From JAKVKY01 sp964293585 (GTDB lineage Bacteria > Bacillota > Negativicutes > Acidaminococcales > Acidaminococcaceae), in contig CAXYYS010000035.1 of the NCBI GenBank assembly GCA_964293585.1, forward strand, positions 1-19,538: 19,538 bases of DNA. Direction: 5' to 3'. Under the pieces are notes generated by a model. The model was not told the DNA's origin. It did not search any database and saw only the letters and a list, made by a program, of their open reading frames with translations. Of the stretch, positions 1 to 7,432 are shown piece by piece. The number at the start of each line of letters is the position of its first letter. Position 1 is the first letter of the stretch. The position numbers and the translations under genes were made by a program.

Positions 1-189
1 AGGATTGCGGCGGTTATCCAGGAACAAGTACACTACCTTGGCGGTACCGGGAGTCTTTAACGACTCCGCCTCTTTGGCATACACCTCATCAAATGGATTC
101 TCATAACTGGGAGCAGCTGCTGCCACCCAGGTAATGGCCATCATAAAAACGACCACCAGACCTGCCATGATATAACGTAATTTTTTCAT
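1..189 (-). CDS. Secreted protein of unknown function (partial)
   Basis: The first 63 codons are visible and the 3' end runs off the window. The start is an ATG preceded by AAGGAG about 9 bases upstream. The N-terminus is a typical Sec signal peptide: a short basic MKKLR, a hydrophobic stretch of about 18 residues, then an Ala-rich stretch ending near residue 26 (VAAAAPS). The mature part seen so far (YENPFDEVYAKEAESLK...KVVYLFLDNRRNP) matches no family I recognise. It begins 29 bases after the LUD-domain gene and probably shares its transcript. Secretion is well supported; function is unknown. Confidence 0.7.
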   Translation of the reverse strand, partial: MKKLRYIMAGLVVVFMMAITWVAAAAPSYENPFDEVYAKEAESLKTPGTAKVVYLFLDNRRNP

Positions 190-218
190 AATTTTTGCTC
201 TCCTTGGCGCCGGGGCGC

Positions 219-857
219 TTAATATCCTAAAGGCTCTCCCACCAGGATAACCTTGATTCGTCCCTGAGGGTTGCTCCTGCGGGTGATGACAAAATAGTTA
301 CAAATACAATCGGCAGACAGACAATCGGCACAAGCGCCGGTCACGCTGCAGGGAGTTTTTTTACCAGGAAAACGCTGCACGTTAGTGGTAGCAGCCACAC
401 TCCTGGCCCTGGCTACGGCAGCATGTAAATTTTTAGCCACCTTATTGAGGCCGGCAATGATCAGGACCTGTTTAGGACCATAAATCATAGCCGCACAGCG
501 GTTACCGTTACCGTCAATATTTACTAGCTCTCCGTCTTCGCTCAGGCCGTTGACACTCATCAAAAAAGTGTCCGCCAGCAAGCCCTGACGCATGATTTCG
601 CTACGTTCCGCCGGGTCTTTCGCCGTATCACGGTCAATAGTTTTATACTCAGCACGAACTTTGTCTAACAGACCTATCTCACTGATGCTCATACTGCCGC
701 CCCAGCAAACTGAATCTGTCTTGGGAATCAACGCCAGAGCCTGGCTGAGCGCAGCTTGCTTATCAGCGCAATAGTAAGCGCTAAAACCGCGTTTTTCCAG
801 ATTCTTCACTACCGTGGCACCCAAGGCCGCATTGCGCATTTCCACCGGACTTGCCAT
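219..857 (-). CDS. LUD-domain (DUF162, LutC-like) protein
   Basis: This is a 212-residue protein of the LUD/DUF162 family, related to LutC of the lactate-utilization complex. Seen in the sequence: the family-typical N-terminal EMRNAALGATVVKNLEKRGF, a central VCWGGSMSISEIGL glycine segment, GNGNRCAAMIYGPKQVLIIAGLNK, and a C-terminal Cys cluster (CSVTGACADCLSADCICN), then an ILVGEPLGY ending. The start at 857 has AAAGGAG 7-8 bases upstream; an upstream in-frame ATG at 890 lacks a ribosome site and falls within the promoter. lutA and lutB are not in the window, so a role in lactate oxidation is not shown; stand-alone LUD proteins are common and mostly uncharacterised. The cysteine cluster suggests, but does not prove, metal binding. 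Confidence 0.85.
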   Translation of the reverse strand: MASPVEMRNAALGATVVKNLEKRGFSAYYCADKQAALSQALALIPKTDSVCWGGSMSISEIGLLDKVRAEYKTIDRDTAKDPAERSEIMRQGLLADTFLMSVNGLSEDGELVNIDGNGNRCAAMIYGPKQVLIIAGLNKVAKNLHAAVARARSVAATTNVQRFPGKKTPCSVTGACADCLSADCICNYFVITRRSNPQGRIKVILVGEPLGY

Positions 858-885
858 AGTTGTCACTCCTTTATATCCACTCAGT

Positions 886-915
886 ATCATACTCAGAAAG
901 CTTAGTTTATGTCAA
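886..915 (-). promoter_or_regulatory. Sigma-70 promoter for the LUD gene
   Basis: On the minus strand there is TTGACA (910-915), an 18-base spacer and TATGAT (886-891). The -35 box overlaps the pyrR stop codon. It lies about 30 bases upstream of the LUD start, so this gene and the secreted-protein gene may be transcribed separately from pyrR. Confidence 0.5.
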
Positions 916-1463
916 GCCTCAATTTGTCCCAGGACCACTTCGTCCACCTTATCTTCTTCCTGCAATTCCACCTGGATTGTTTCTTTTCTGGATGTAGGTA
1001 CGTTCTTACCTGCATAATCGGCGCGAATGGGCAGTTCCCTATGTCCCCGATCTACCAGAACTGCCAGCTGGATGGCCTGTGGCCGTCCAATATCAACCAG
1101 GGCGTCCAGGGCGCAGCGGATAGTACGTCCAGTAAAGAGTACGTCATCTACCAGCACGATGACCTTACCCGTAATATCAAAATCCATCTCGGTGCCATGG
1201 ATGACCGGATTATAATCCAAGGTGGACAGATCATCGCGGTAAAGCGTGATATCCAGCATCCCCACCGGTACTTCTACTTTCTCGATGGCAGCTATTTCCC
1301 GGGCAATCCGTGCGGCTAAAGGCACACCCCTGGTCCTGATACCAACCAGGGCTACATTGTCCACACCTTTATTACGTTCAATAATCTCATGAGCGATACG
1401 CACCAGGGAACGTCTAACCGCATCCGCATCCATGATGACTTTCTTATTGACGATGTTACTCAT
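912..1463 (-). CDS. pyrR: PyrR: pyr regulator / uracil phosphoribosyltransferase
   Basis: The protein has 183 residues, the usual PyrR length. It is a type I phosphoribosyltransferase-fold protein that in Gram-positive bacteria binds pyr mRNA in response to UMP and also has uracil phosphoribosyltransferase activity. The PRPP loop VIVLVDDVLFTGR is at residues 101-113, and the N-terminal MDADAVRRSLVRIAHEIIER and GIRTRGVPLA segments are characteristic. The start has a GAGGGGG ribosome site. It follows rluD and lspA, the same order as lsp-ylyB-pyrR in Bacillus. However, no pyr biosynthesis gene and no PyrR-binding leader is visible here, so its targets must lie elsewhere. Confidence 0.95.
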   Translation of the reverse strand: MSNIVNKKVIMDADAVRRSLVRIAHEIIERNKGVDNVALVGIRTRGVPLAARIAREIAAIEKVEVPVGMLDITLYRDDLSTLDYNPVIHGTEMDFDITGKVIVLVDDVLFTGRTIRCALDALVDIGRPQAIQLAVLVDRGHRELPIRADYAGKNVPTSRKETIQVELQEEDKVDEVVLGQIEA

Positions 1464-1486
1464 GGTCTTACCCCCTCAATATTTTT

Positions 1487-1492
1487 ATTATA
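1487..1492 (-). promoter_or_regulatory. Possible extended -10 promoter for pyrR
   Basis: The minus strand reads TGATATAAT, an extended -10 element, about 25 bases upstream of the pyrR start in the short gap after rluD. No good -35 box is seen, only an A-rich stretch. It would allow pyrR to be expressed apart from lspA-rluD. Confidence 0.35.
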
Positions 1493-1521
1493 TCATAAAA
1501 TCATGTTTTTTTTATGTTCTC

Positions 1522-2526
1522 TCAGGTAAACTGTCCGTTATGCAATCTGGTGATAATGGTCTGCATATCAGCCGGTAGCGGCGCCTCAAAATGCAGGGCC
1601 TGTCCCGTCCGGGGATGAACAAAATCCAAAGTCTGAGAGTGCAGCGCCTGACCCTTGATGTTAAACGGTACCTTCATGGGAGAATACTTGGGATCGCCTA
1701 CCAGGGGATATCCCAGATGCTCCAGGTGCACCCTGATCTGGTGGGTCCGCCCCGTCTTCAAAAGACAACGCACGATAGTATATTTGCCAAACCGTTCCAA
1801 TACCTGATAGTCCGTGATAGCTTCCCGGCCGCCCTCTTGCACCACCGCCATCTTTTTACGGTCATTCTTGTCCCTGGCAATCTGCGTCTTAATGGTGCCG
1901 CTATCCGTCTTGATATTACCGCGCACGATGGCCAGATAGCTGCGCCGTGCCGTTTTATCCTGAATCTGCCGGCTTAGAGAAACATGAGCGGCATCATTCT
2001 TGGCCGCAATCATGATACCGCTGGTATCCTTATCCAGGCGGTGTACGATGCCCGGCCTGATCACGCCGTTAATCCCGGATAGATGCTTGCAATGATATAG
2101 CAGGGCATTCACCAGCGTACCGGTATAATTACCTGCTGCCGGATGCACGACCATGCCCCGTGGTTTATTGACCACCACCACGTCCTCGTCTTCATAAATA
2201 ATATCCAGTGGAATATTTTCCGGCTGGGCCGCTAAAGGCTGTGGTGCTGGAATAAATACGGACAATACATCCCCCTGGCGCAATTTATAATGTGCCGCCA
2301 CGGATTTACCTTTCCTGGTTACCAGGCCGGCTTCCAGCAAATGCTGGACCGAACTGCGAGTACTGCCCAATGCCGCCGCCAGATAGACATCCGTCCGCTG
2401 GCCCACAGCGGCTTCTGTCACAACCAGCGTCTGAACCGTACCGGTTTCTCCTGTCAAATCTTCTTCCAGTTCCAACGGCTCTGCAGTTATTTTTTCTTCC
2501 GTAATTCCTCTTGTAAGATGCTCCAT
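1522..2526 (-). CDS. rluD: RluD-type 23S rRNA pseudouridine synthase
   Basis: A 334-residue RluA/RluD-family pseudouridine synthase that isomerises uridines in 23S rRNA. An N-terminal S4 RNA-binding domain (about residues 34-95) is followed by the catalytic domain. The catalytic Asp is D165 in the signature GIVHRLDKDTSG; a KTGRTHQIRVHL segment and GDPKYSP follow. The start is uncertain: ATG at 2526 (MEHLTRG) overlaps the end of lspA by 40 bases and has a GGGAG about 13 bases upstream, while an in-frame ATG further up (2559) lies deeper in lspA. The first 30 or so residues are acidic and not part of the S4 domain, so a shorter form starting at a TTG or GTG is possible. The Bacillus ortholog in this position is ylyB. 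Confidence 0.9.
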   Translation of the reverse strand: MEHLTRGITEEKITAEPLELEEDLTGETGTVQTLVVTEAAVGQRTDVYLAAALGSTRSSVQHLLEAGLVTRKGKSVAAHYKLRQGDVLSVFIPAPQPLAAQPENIPLDIIYEDEDVVVVNKPRGMVVHPAAGNYTGTLVNALLYHCKHLSGINGVIRPGIVHRLDKDTSGIMIAAKNDAAHVSLSRQIQDKTARRSYLAIVRGNIKTDSGTIKTQIARDKNDRKKMAVVQEGGREAITDYQVLERFGKYTIVRCLLKTGRTHQIRVHLEHLGYPLVGDPKYSPMKVPFNIKGQALHSQTLDFVHPRTGQALHFEAPLPADMQTIITRLHNGQFT

Positions 2527-2933
2527 ACGATCATTCCCACTCCCACACAAATTGCACAATCGGCCACGTTAAACACGGGCCAGATACGAAAATCAAAAAA
2601 ATCTACCACCAGGCCGTTCAAGGCCCGGTCCCACACATTGCCCAGCGTACCGCCTAAAAACAAGGCCGTACCCCAGCGGATCCAGGCTTCCTCGTTTAAT
2701 ATTTCCCGCCGGTACCACCAGATGACACCCACGGCCAGCAGTGCCACCAGCAAAAAGAACCAGCGGCTGCCTTCCAGCATACCAAAAGCCGCGCCGGGAT
2801 TTAAAACATATGTCAGGTGAAAAATACCCGGCACCACCGGGATACTTTCCCCTTCCAGCATCCGTGATGCCACCCACAGCTTGGTCAACCGGTCCAGGAT
2901 AAATACCACCAGGGGTACCCACACTAAAATCAT
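2487..2933 (-). CDS. lspA: Lipoprotein signal peptidase (signal peptidase II)
   Basis: LspA has 148 residues, with four hydrophobic segments (about 1-20, 57-75, 86-104 and 121-141). It cleaves the signal peptide of diacylglyceryl-modified prolipoproteins in the cytoplasmic membrane. The two catalytic aspartates are D102 in GNVWDR and D125 in FNVAD, and the NPGAAFGML motif is present. The ATG start has AAGGAG 6 bases upstream. It is the first gene of a likely lspA-rluD-pyrR transcript and overlaps the rluD start. Confidence 0.96.
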   Translation of the reverse strand: MILVWVPLVVFILDRLTKLWVASRMLEGESIPVVPGIFHLTYVLNPGAAFGMLEGSRWFFLLVALLAVGVIWWYRREILNEEAWIRWGTALFLGGTLGNVWDRALNGLVVDFFDFRIWPVFNVADCAICVGVGMIVWSILQEELRKKK

Positions 2934-2963
2934 ATCTGCTCCTTAACGCTTAAAGATATTCTT

Positions 2964-2969
2964 ATTATA
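2964..2969 (-). promoter_or_regulatory. Possible -10 box for lspA
   Basis: A perfect TATAAT on the minus strand lies 30 bases upstream of the lspA start and directly after the terminator of the acyl-CoA dehydrogenase gene. The -35 region would fall inside the terminator stem and matches poorly. Confidence 0.35.
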
Positions 2970-2971
2970 GC

Positions 2972-3013
2972 AAAAACCCCGCCGCTTGCATAGCCTTGCC
3001 CAGCGACGGGGTT
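2972..3013 (-). terminator. Intrinsic terminator after the acyl-CoA dehydrogenase gene
   Basis: The minus strand has a 12-base stem with one mismatch (AACCCCGTCGCT paired with AGCGGCGGGGTT), a 15-base loop and a run of five T. It begins 16 bases past the stop codon. Confidence 0.85.
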
Positions 3014-3029
3014 AAAATTACTGTTGAGA

Positions 3030-4169
3030 TTACCGTAACAGCTTGTTAGCGATGACCAGACGCTGAATCTGGTTCGTGCCTTCATAAATCTGCATGATCT
3101 TGGCATCACGCATCATCTTTTCTACCGGATACTCACGGCTGTAACCATAACCGCCCATGATCTGTACCGCATCTGTGGTCACGGACATAGCCGCATCTGC
3201 TGCATAGCACTTAGCCATAGCCGCTTCCTTGGAAAATTCCACATGCTGGTCGCGCATCATGCAGGCGCGCTGTACTAAAAGACGGGCTGCATCTACCTTC
3301 ATTGCCATATCGGCCATCATGCCCTGCACCATCTCGAAAGAAGCTACAGGCTGGCCAAACTGACGGCGCTCCTTGGCATACTTAATGGCATAATCCAGAG
3401 CGGACTGCGCCAGACCTACAGCCACGGAACCTACAAACGGACGGGCGGCATCCAGAGTTTTCATGGCAATCCGGAAACCTTCGCCTTCGCGGCCCACACG
3501 GTTCTTTTCAGGAATTACGACATTTTCCAGGATCAGCTCACAGGTATTGGAAGGACGGATGCCCATCTTATCCTCTTTTTTGCCAACTTTAAAACCGGGA
3601 GTGTTCCTGGGTACGATAAACGCGGTCAAACCGCGGATACCGCCACTGGCACGAGTATTGGCAAAAACCAGATAGATATCAGCGATACCACCGTTAGTGA
3701 TAAAAGCCTTAGTACCATTCAGGGTATAGATACCCTTTTCCTTATCATGCACTGCCCTGGTAGAAACCCCGCCCGCATCACTGCCGGCACCAGGTTCTGT
3801 CAAGGCAAAAGCAGCCAAACCGCCATTATTCAGGAGGTCGCAATACATCTTCTTCTGTTCTTCCGTACCAGCTAGAAGCACCGGCGCCGTAGCCAGAGAA
3901 TTAGCAGCCATGGAAGTTGCAACACCGGCACAGCCTTTACCCAGTTCTTCGTAAATCATGGCAATGGTAACGCTGTCCAAACCGGGGCCGCCAAATTCTT
4001 CCGGAACCACTACATTCAGAAGTCCCATATCCGCAGCCTTTTTCATCAGGCCCGGCGTGGCTTCATTATTCTTGTCCATCTCGGAAACGTTCGGCGTAAT
4101 TTCTTTGGCGACGAAATCGCGTACCATTTCCTGTAATTCCAGCTGCTCTTCATTTAATGCAAAATCCAT
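3030..4169 (-). CDS. Acyl-CoA dehydrogenase, short/branched-chain type
   Basis: At 379 residues this is the standard length for FAD-dependent acyl-CoA dehydrogenases, which make the alpha-beta double bond in acyl-CoA and pass electrons to ETF. Signatures: FALTEPGAGSD (residues 121-131), KAFITNGGIADIYLVFA, ARPFVGSVAVGLAQ, RRQFGQPVASFEMVQ and IMGGYGYSREYP. The catalytic base is E363 in YEGTNQIQRLVI, the placement seen in butyryl- and short-chain enzymes. The start at 4169 has GGAGG 7 bases upstream; an in-frame ATG at 4286 lies in the glnA terminator and is rejected. No etfA/etfB or other beta-oxidation gene is beside it. Flanking terminators make it monocistronic. The substrate is not determinable from sequence alone. 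Confidence 0.93.
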   Translation of the reverse strand: MDFALNEEQLELQEMVRDFVAKEITPNVSEMDKNNEATPGLMKKAADMGLLNVVVPEEFGGPGLDSVTIAMIYEELGKGCAGVATSMAANSLATAPVLLAGTEEQKKMYCDLLNNGGLAAFALTEPGAGSDAGGVSTRAVHDKEKGIYTLNGTKAFITNGGIADIYLVFANTRASGGIRGLTAFIVPRNTPGFKVGKKEDKMGIRPSNTCELILENVVIPEKNRVGREGEGFRIAMKTLDAARPFVGSVAVGLAQSALDYAIKYAKERRQFGQPVASFEMVQGMMADMAMKVDAARLLVQRACMMRDQHVEFSKEAAMAKCYAADAAMSVTTDAVQIMGGYGYSREYPVEKMMRDAKIMQIYEGTNQIQRLVIANKLLR

Positions 4170-4238
4170 TGTAATCCTCCCAAACTTTTGTTTCCAACAA
4201 TAAATAAAACTAAAACACGGAGATATTTTACCACAACC

Positions 4239-4280
4239 AAAAATAATTCTCAACTGTTTTTGCCAAAACAGTTGAGAATT
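4239..4280 (-). terminator. Terminator after glutamine synthetase gene
   Basis: A perfect 16-base-pair stem (AATTCTCAACTGTTTT, 4245-4260, with its complement at 4265-4280) with a four-base loop is followed on the minus strand by ATTTTT. It starts 8 bases past the stop codon. Confidence 0.88.
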
Positions 4281-4287
4281 AAACATT

Positions 4288-6219
4288 TCAGAAAAGGATA
4301 TTCTGCTGATAGCTACGATACAGGGCTGTCAACAACTGTGTTTTCTCCTTCAAGGTAAGCAGCATGGCACTGGCTACATCGTATTTACCAGCATTTAAAG
4401 CTTTGCGCAACCTGGAAATCAGACTGCCGTCCTTGGTCTTGTCCTGTGCCAGTTCCCGGCGCAGACGATCGATTTTCTTCCAGGCCAGCTTATCCTTAGT
4501 AGTGGCAGCGCTGTCATTGTGCAACTGCTTGCAGGCCAATACCAGGTCATGGGCATCCGGCAGCACCCGGGTCAAAATTTCCGTGCGCCACCTAACCATC
4601 ACGCCTTCCACGAAAGAATCAATATAGGTTTCCGGTAAGATTCCGCCGGCAGTAAGTACCTGCACCTTGTCCGGATATTTCTTTAAAGCCTGCATATTTT
4701 CCCAAACCGTGGCCGGCGGCTCGCCAAACAGCTTAGCGCGTTCAGCCGCATTAAAGTCTTCAAAGACATCGTCCTCGGTACGATATTGACGCTCTTTTTC
4801 CAGATAGAAACCGCTCTTGCCGGCTTTCTTGCTAATCTCGCTTTCCAGCTGGGCCAGAGATTTTTTCGCTGCCACACAGGCCTTGATACCATCCAGGGCC
4901 GCCAGATAGAAAATGGCGATGGCGATATAAGTATTGGTATAAGGATTGGGACTGCGCATCTCGATCCTGGTAGCCAGCGGGCTGCCCAGGTCGCGAATCA
5001 ACCCTGCCAGCACTGTACGGTTACGGCTGGGCTGCTCCGGGCTGGTGCCCAGGGAGGTCACGATGCACACCGGTGCTTCAAAACCAGGTTGCAGCCGGTT
5101 CAGGGAATCATTGGTGCAGGAAATGAAAGGATTCAGCACCTCATAGTTTTTCAGGATGCCCATGACGGCACCAAAACCAACTGCGGACAAGAACGCCTCA
5201 TTATCTTTCGCCGGTGCGAACAGGTTCACTTTACGGCCGTCCTTCATACGGGCAGCAATACCCACATGGGTATGTTCGCCGCTGCCGGCTACGCCGGGAA
5301 TCGGTTTTGCCTGGAAAGAAACTTCCAGTCCGTTCAGGCGGAAAATTTCCTTGACGATGATACGCGCCAGGATCTCATTATCAGCAGTCTGCAGACCGCT
5401 GTTATATTTCCAGTCTATTTCCAGCTGTTCCATGACATGGGTCATATGTCCGGTGCTGTCGATATGCCCGCGCACACCGCCGCACTCCTTGTGCCCCATC
5501 TCCGGTTCCAGACCGTACCGCTCCAGCATCTCCAGAGCCTGTTCCAGTGCCGTACGCACGTTACCGCGAGTACGCTGCCAGTATTGCTCCTGCATCATCT
5601 GGGAAGAGGACAAGGCTTCGATAGGTGCATCCTCTGCCGGTGTCTTCACCCAAAATTCCAGCTCCGTAGCCGTCGTAAAGATAAATTTATCAATATCCGC
5701 TAGTTTTAAATGTTCCAGACCAGCCACCTGTGGATATTTCCGGAACAGCTTTTGCAGCTCGTCCGCAACATAATCCAAGGTATTCTGCAGAATACTGCGG
5801 CTGTCCACCAGTTTGCCGTTGTGCAGCAAAAAGCAGGGGATACGCAGGGTACCTACCATCTTACCGGTCTCAGCGTCAAAATGCTCGTAATTATAATCCA
5901 CGTACCAGTTCACGGTACGGTCTACCTGCATGTCAACCCTGGCGTCGTTCAGCGTAGCAATACCGGGCAGAACTACCGAAGAACCATCCGTCTGCGCGGC
6001 AAGCCCTTCCAGGAAGGCATGGATATCATCAATAAACAATTTAATGGGAATCTTTTCGTCAGTATCATTACCGGCAAAATCCACACCCATCAGGGAGACA
6101 AACTTAATCTCCTGGTGTTCTTTTAACAGTTTCAGCAGATCCTCACGATTTTGCTTTTCCGGAGTAATCACATACAACAATGCGTCTTTGTTCATGATAA
6201 TGTCGCGGTACGTCAGCAC
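4288..6219 (-). CDS. glnA: Glutamine synthetase, long form
   Basis: The protein has 643 residues and makes glutamine from glutamate, ammonia and ATP in the cytoplasm. The glutamine synthetase fold is clear: TELEFW (185-190) for a metal-binding glutamate, PEMGHKECGGVRGHID, the ATP/substrate loop PGVAGSGEHTH (about 308-318), NRTVLAGLIRD, and RIEMRSPNPYTNTYIA. It is 150-200 residues longer than the usual GlnA (about 440-470); the extra length is a mostly helical, charged C-terminal tail. Long glutamine synthetases occur in anaerobic Firmicutes. The start is probably GTG at 6219 with AAAGGAG 4 bases upstream; an ATG 24 bases further in lacks a ribosome site. It has its own promoter and terminator. 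No glnR or ammonium transporter gene is adjacent. Confidence 0.9.
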   Translation of the reverse strand: MLTYRDIIMNKDALLYVITPEKQNREDLLKLLKEHQEIKFVSLMGVDFAGNDTDEKIPIKLFIDDIHAFLEGLAAQTDGSSVVLPGIATLNDARVDMQVDRTVNWYVDYNYEHFDAETGKMVGTLRIPCFLLHNGKLVDSRSILQNTLDYVADELQKLFRKYPQVAGLEHLKLADIDKFIFTTATELEFWVKTPAEDAPIEALSSSQMMQEQYWQRTRGNVRTALEQALEMLERYGLEPEMGHKECGGVRGHIDSTGHMTHVMEQLEIDWKYNSGLQTADNEILARIIVKEIFRLNGLEVSFQAKPIPGVAGSGEHTHVGIAARMKDGRKVNLFAPAKDNEAFLSAVGFGAVMGILKNYEVLNPFISCTNDSLNRLQPGFEAPVCIVTSLGTSPEQPSRNRTVLAGLIRDLGSPLATRIEMRSPNPYTNTYIAIAIFYLAALDGIKACVAAKKSLAQLESEISKKAGKSGFYLEKERQYRTEDDVFEDFNAAERAKLFGEPPATVWENMQALKKYPDKVQVLTAGGILPETYIDSFVEGVMVRWRTEILTRVLPDAHDLVLACKQLHNDSAATTKDKLAWKKIDRLRRELAQDKTKDGSLISRLRKALNAGKYDVASAMLLTLKEKTQLLTALYRSYQQNILF

Positions 6220-6249
6220 CGCACTCCTTTCCCCTCACCTTAATTAAGT

Positions 6250-6278
6250 ATTGTACCAAATCACTGCTAAATTGTCTA
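6250..6278 (-). promoter_or_regulatory. Sigma-70 promoter for glnA
   Basis: The minus strand has TAGACA (6273-6278), a 17-base spacer and TACAAT (6250-6255), each one mismatch from consensus, about 30 bases upstream of the GTG start. I see no clear GlnR-type operator. Confidence 0.7.
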
Positions 6279-6366
6279 CTTTTTAGCTTCAGTATCTTAA
6301 TTCCGCTATGAACCAGGTTGACATGGCAGCAGCGTTCCCTCACAGCCCGGCAAGCAAAAGCTGTGC

Positions 6367-7419
6367 CTACCTCCGGGAAGCCAGCAGCTGTACCGCTATT
6401 TCTTCCAGCCGGGAGAAACCGCGACCGCCACGGCGAAAATCCACGCTCAGCTGATCTAAATTTCTTACCGCCTCATAGGCCGCTGCCTCCGGGAAATGCG
6501 CCGCTGCCGCCCAGGCTTTCTCCGCCACATAAGGATTCAGCTCCAGGCGTCTCATCATGGCCTCCTTAGACAAGCCCAGCCGGCGACATTCAGCCGCCGC
6601 CAGCAGGTTGCGGATTTGAAAAAGAATCATGCCCAGTACCGCCATCAGATTGGTACCCTTGCGTCTTTCCGCCGTCAGCAAATTTAAAAAATTAGCTGTT
6701 TTGCCATTAATCAGTGCATCAGCCAGAGCGAAAATACTAGCCTCAGGCAAAGCCGCAAAGATGTGGTCCACATCCTCGCCCGTCCAGGTCTTACGCTCTC
6801 CGGCATACAGGGACAACTTTTCGATTTCTCCCGCCAGAAGCTGCATAGGAACCTTATCCACATTCATCATATAACTTAAGATACGTTCCATCCCGTCCCG
6901 GGTAAAACTGGCGCCATGTTGCTGCGCCTGATCTCTCAGCCAGGGTTCCAGACGGTACGATTTCAGGGGTGTACAAGTTACCAGGCAATGTTCTTTCTGC
7001 AAGGTCTTACTAAGTTTCTGGCGTCCATCTAATTTAGACGTCTGCAAAAGCACCGTACAAAAATCCGGTACATCGCTTAACAGCGCCAGTAGTTTTTGCA
7101 AACGTTCCTCGCCGGTCTTACTGACCTTGTCTTCCCGTTCCCGCGGCACTAAAAGATCCTGGTCTGTGATCAGCACGGCGCTCTTGCCGCCAAAGAACGG
7201 ATAGGTATTAACGATGTTCGCCAGTTGGTCCAGATCCGTTTTTTCACTAAAGGTGGTCAGCTCGTATTCCGCCGGTTCTGCCGGCGCAAAAATTTTGGCC
7301 AGGACGGCGTGCCGCACCTTATCCCGATAATAAGTTTCTTCGCCCACGATAGCAATTACCCCGGGCAAAGGTTTATCTGTATGCAGTTGTGCTAAAAAAT
7401 TAGCCGCTTCAATTTTCAT
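6367..7419 (-). CDS. holA: DNA polymerase III subunit delta
   Basis: A 350-residue HolA, the clamp-loader subunit that opens the beta sliding clamp. The N-terminal AAA-like domain begins with PGVIAIVGEETYYRDKVRHAV; a LLQTSKLDGRQKLSKTL segment and the family-typical LLAGEIEKLSLYAG (about residues 190-203) follow, then the collar domain with LMAVLGMILFQIRNLL. The start follows the comEC stop by 13 bases, and its AAGGA ribosome site overlaps that stop, so it is co-transcribed with comEC, a common arrangement in Firmicutes. No terminator is evident after it, so some read-through into glnA is possible. Confidence 0.93.
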   Translation of the reverse strand: MKIEAANFLAQLHTDKPLPGVIAIVGEETYYRDKVRHAVLAKIFAPAEPAEYELTTFSEKTDLDQLANIVNTYPFFGGKSAVLITDQDLLVPREREDKVSKTGEERLQKLLALLSDVPDFCTVLLQTSKLDGRQKLSKTLQKEHCLVTCTPLKSYRLEPWLRDQAQQHGASFTRDGMERILSYMMNVDKVPMQLLAGEIEKLSLYAGERKTWTGEDVDHIFAALPEASIFALADALINGKTANFLNLLTAERRKGTNLMAVLGMILFQIRNLLAAAECRRLGLSKEAMMRRLELNPYVAEKAWAAAAHFPEAAAYEAVRNLDQLSVDFRRGGRGFSRLEEIAVQLLASRR

Positions 7420-7432
7420 GTTTTACGATTCC

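Noticed and set aside
1464..1521. PyrR-controlled attenuator before pyrR
   Set aside because: The gap is 58 bases of A/T-rich sequence with no PyrR-binding loop and no terminator pair.
4786..5703. 305-residue plus-strand ORF
   Set aside because: It lies wholly antisense to glutamine synthetase, which has clear motifs; no ribosome site or recognisable domain.
6143..6343. 66-residue minus-strand ORF across the glnA start
   Set aside because: It covers the glnA promoter and ribosome site in another frame and resembles nothing.
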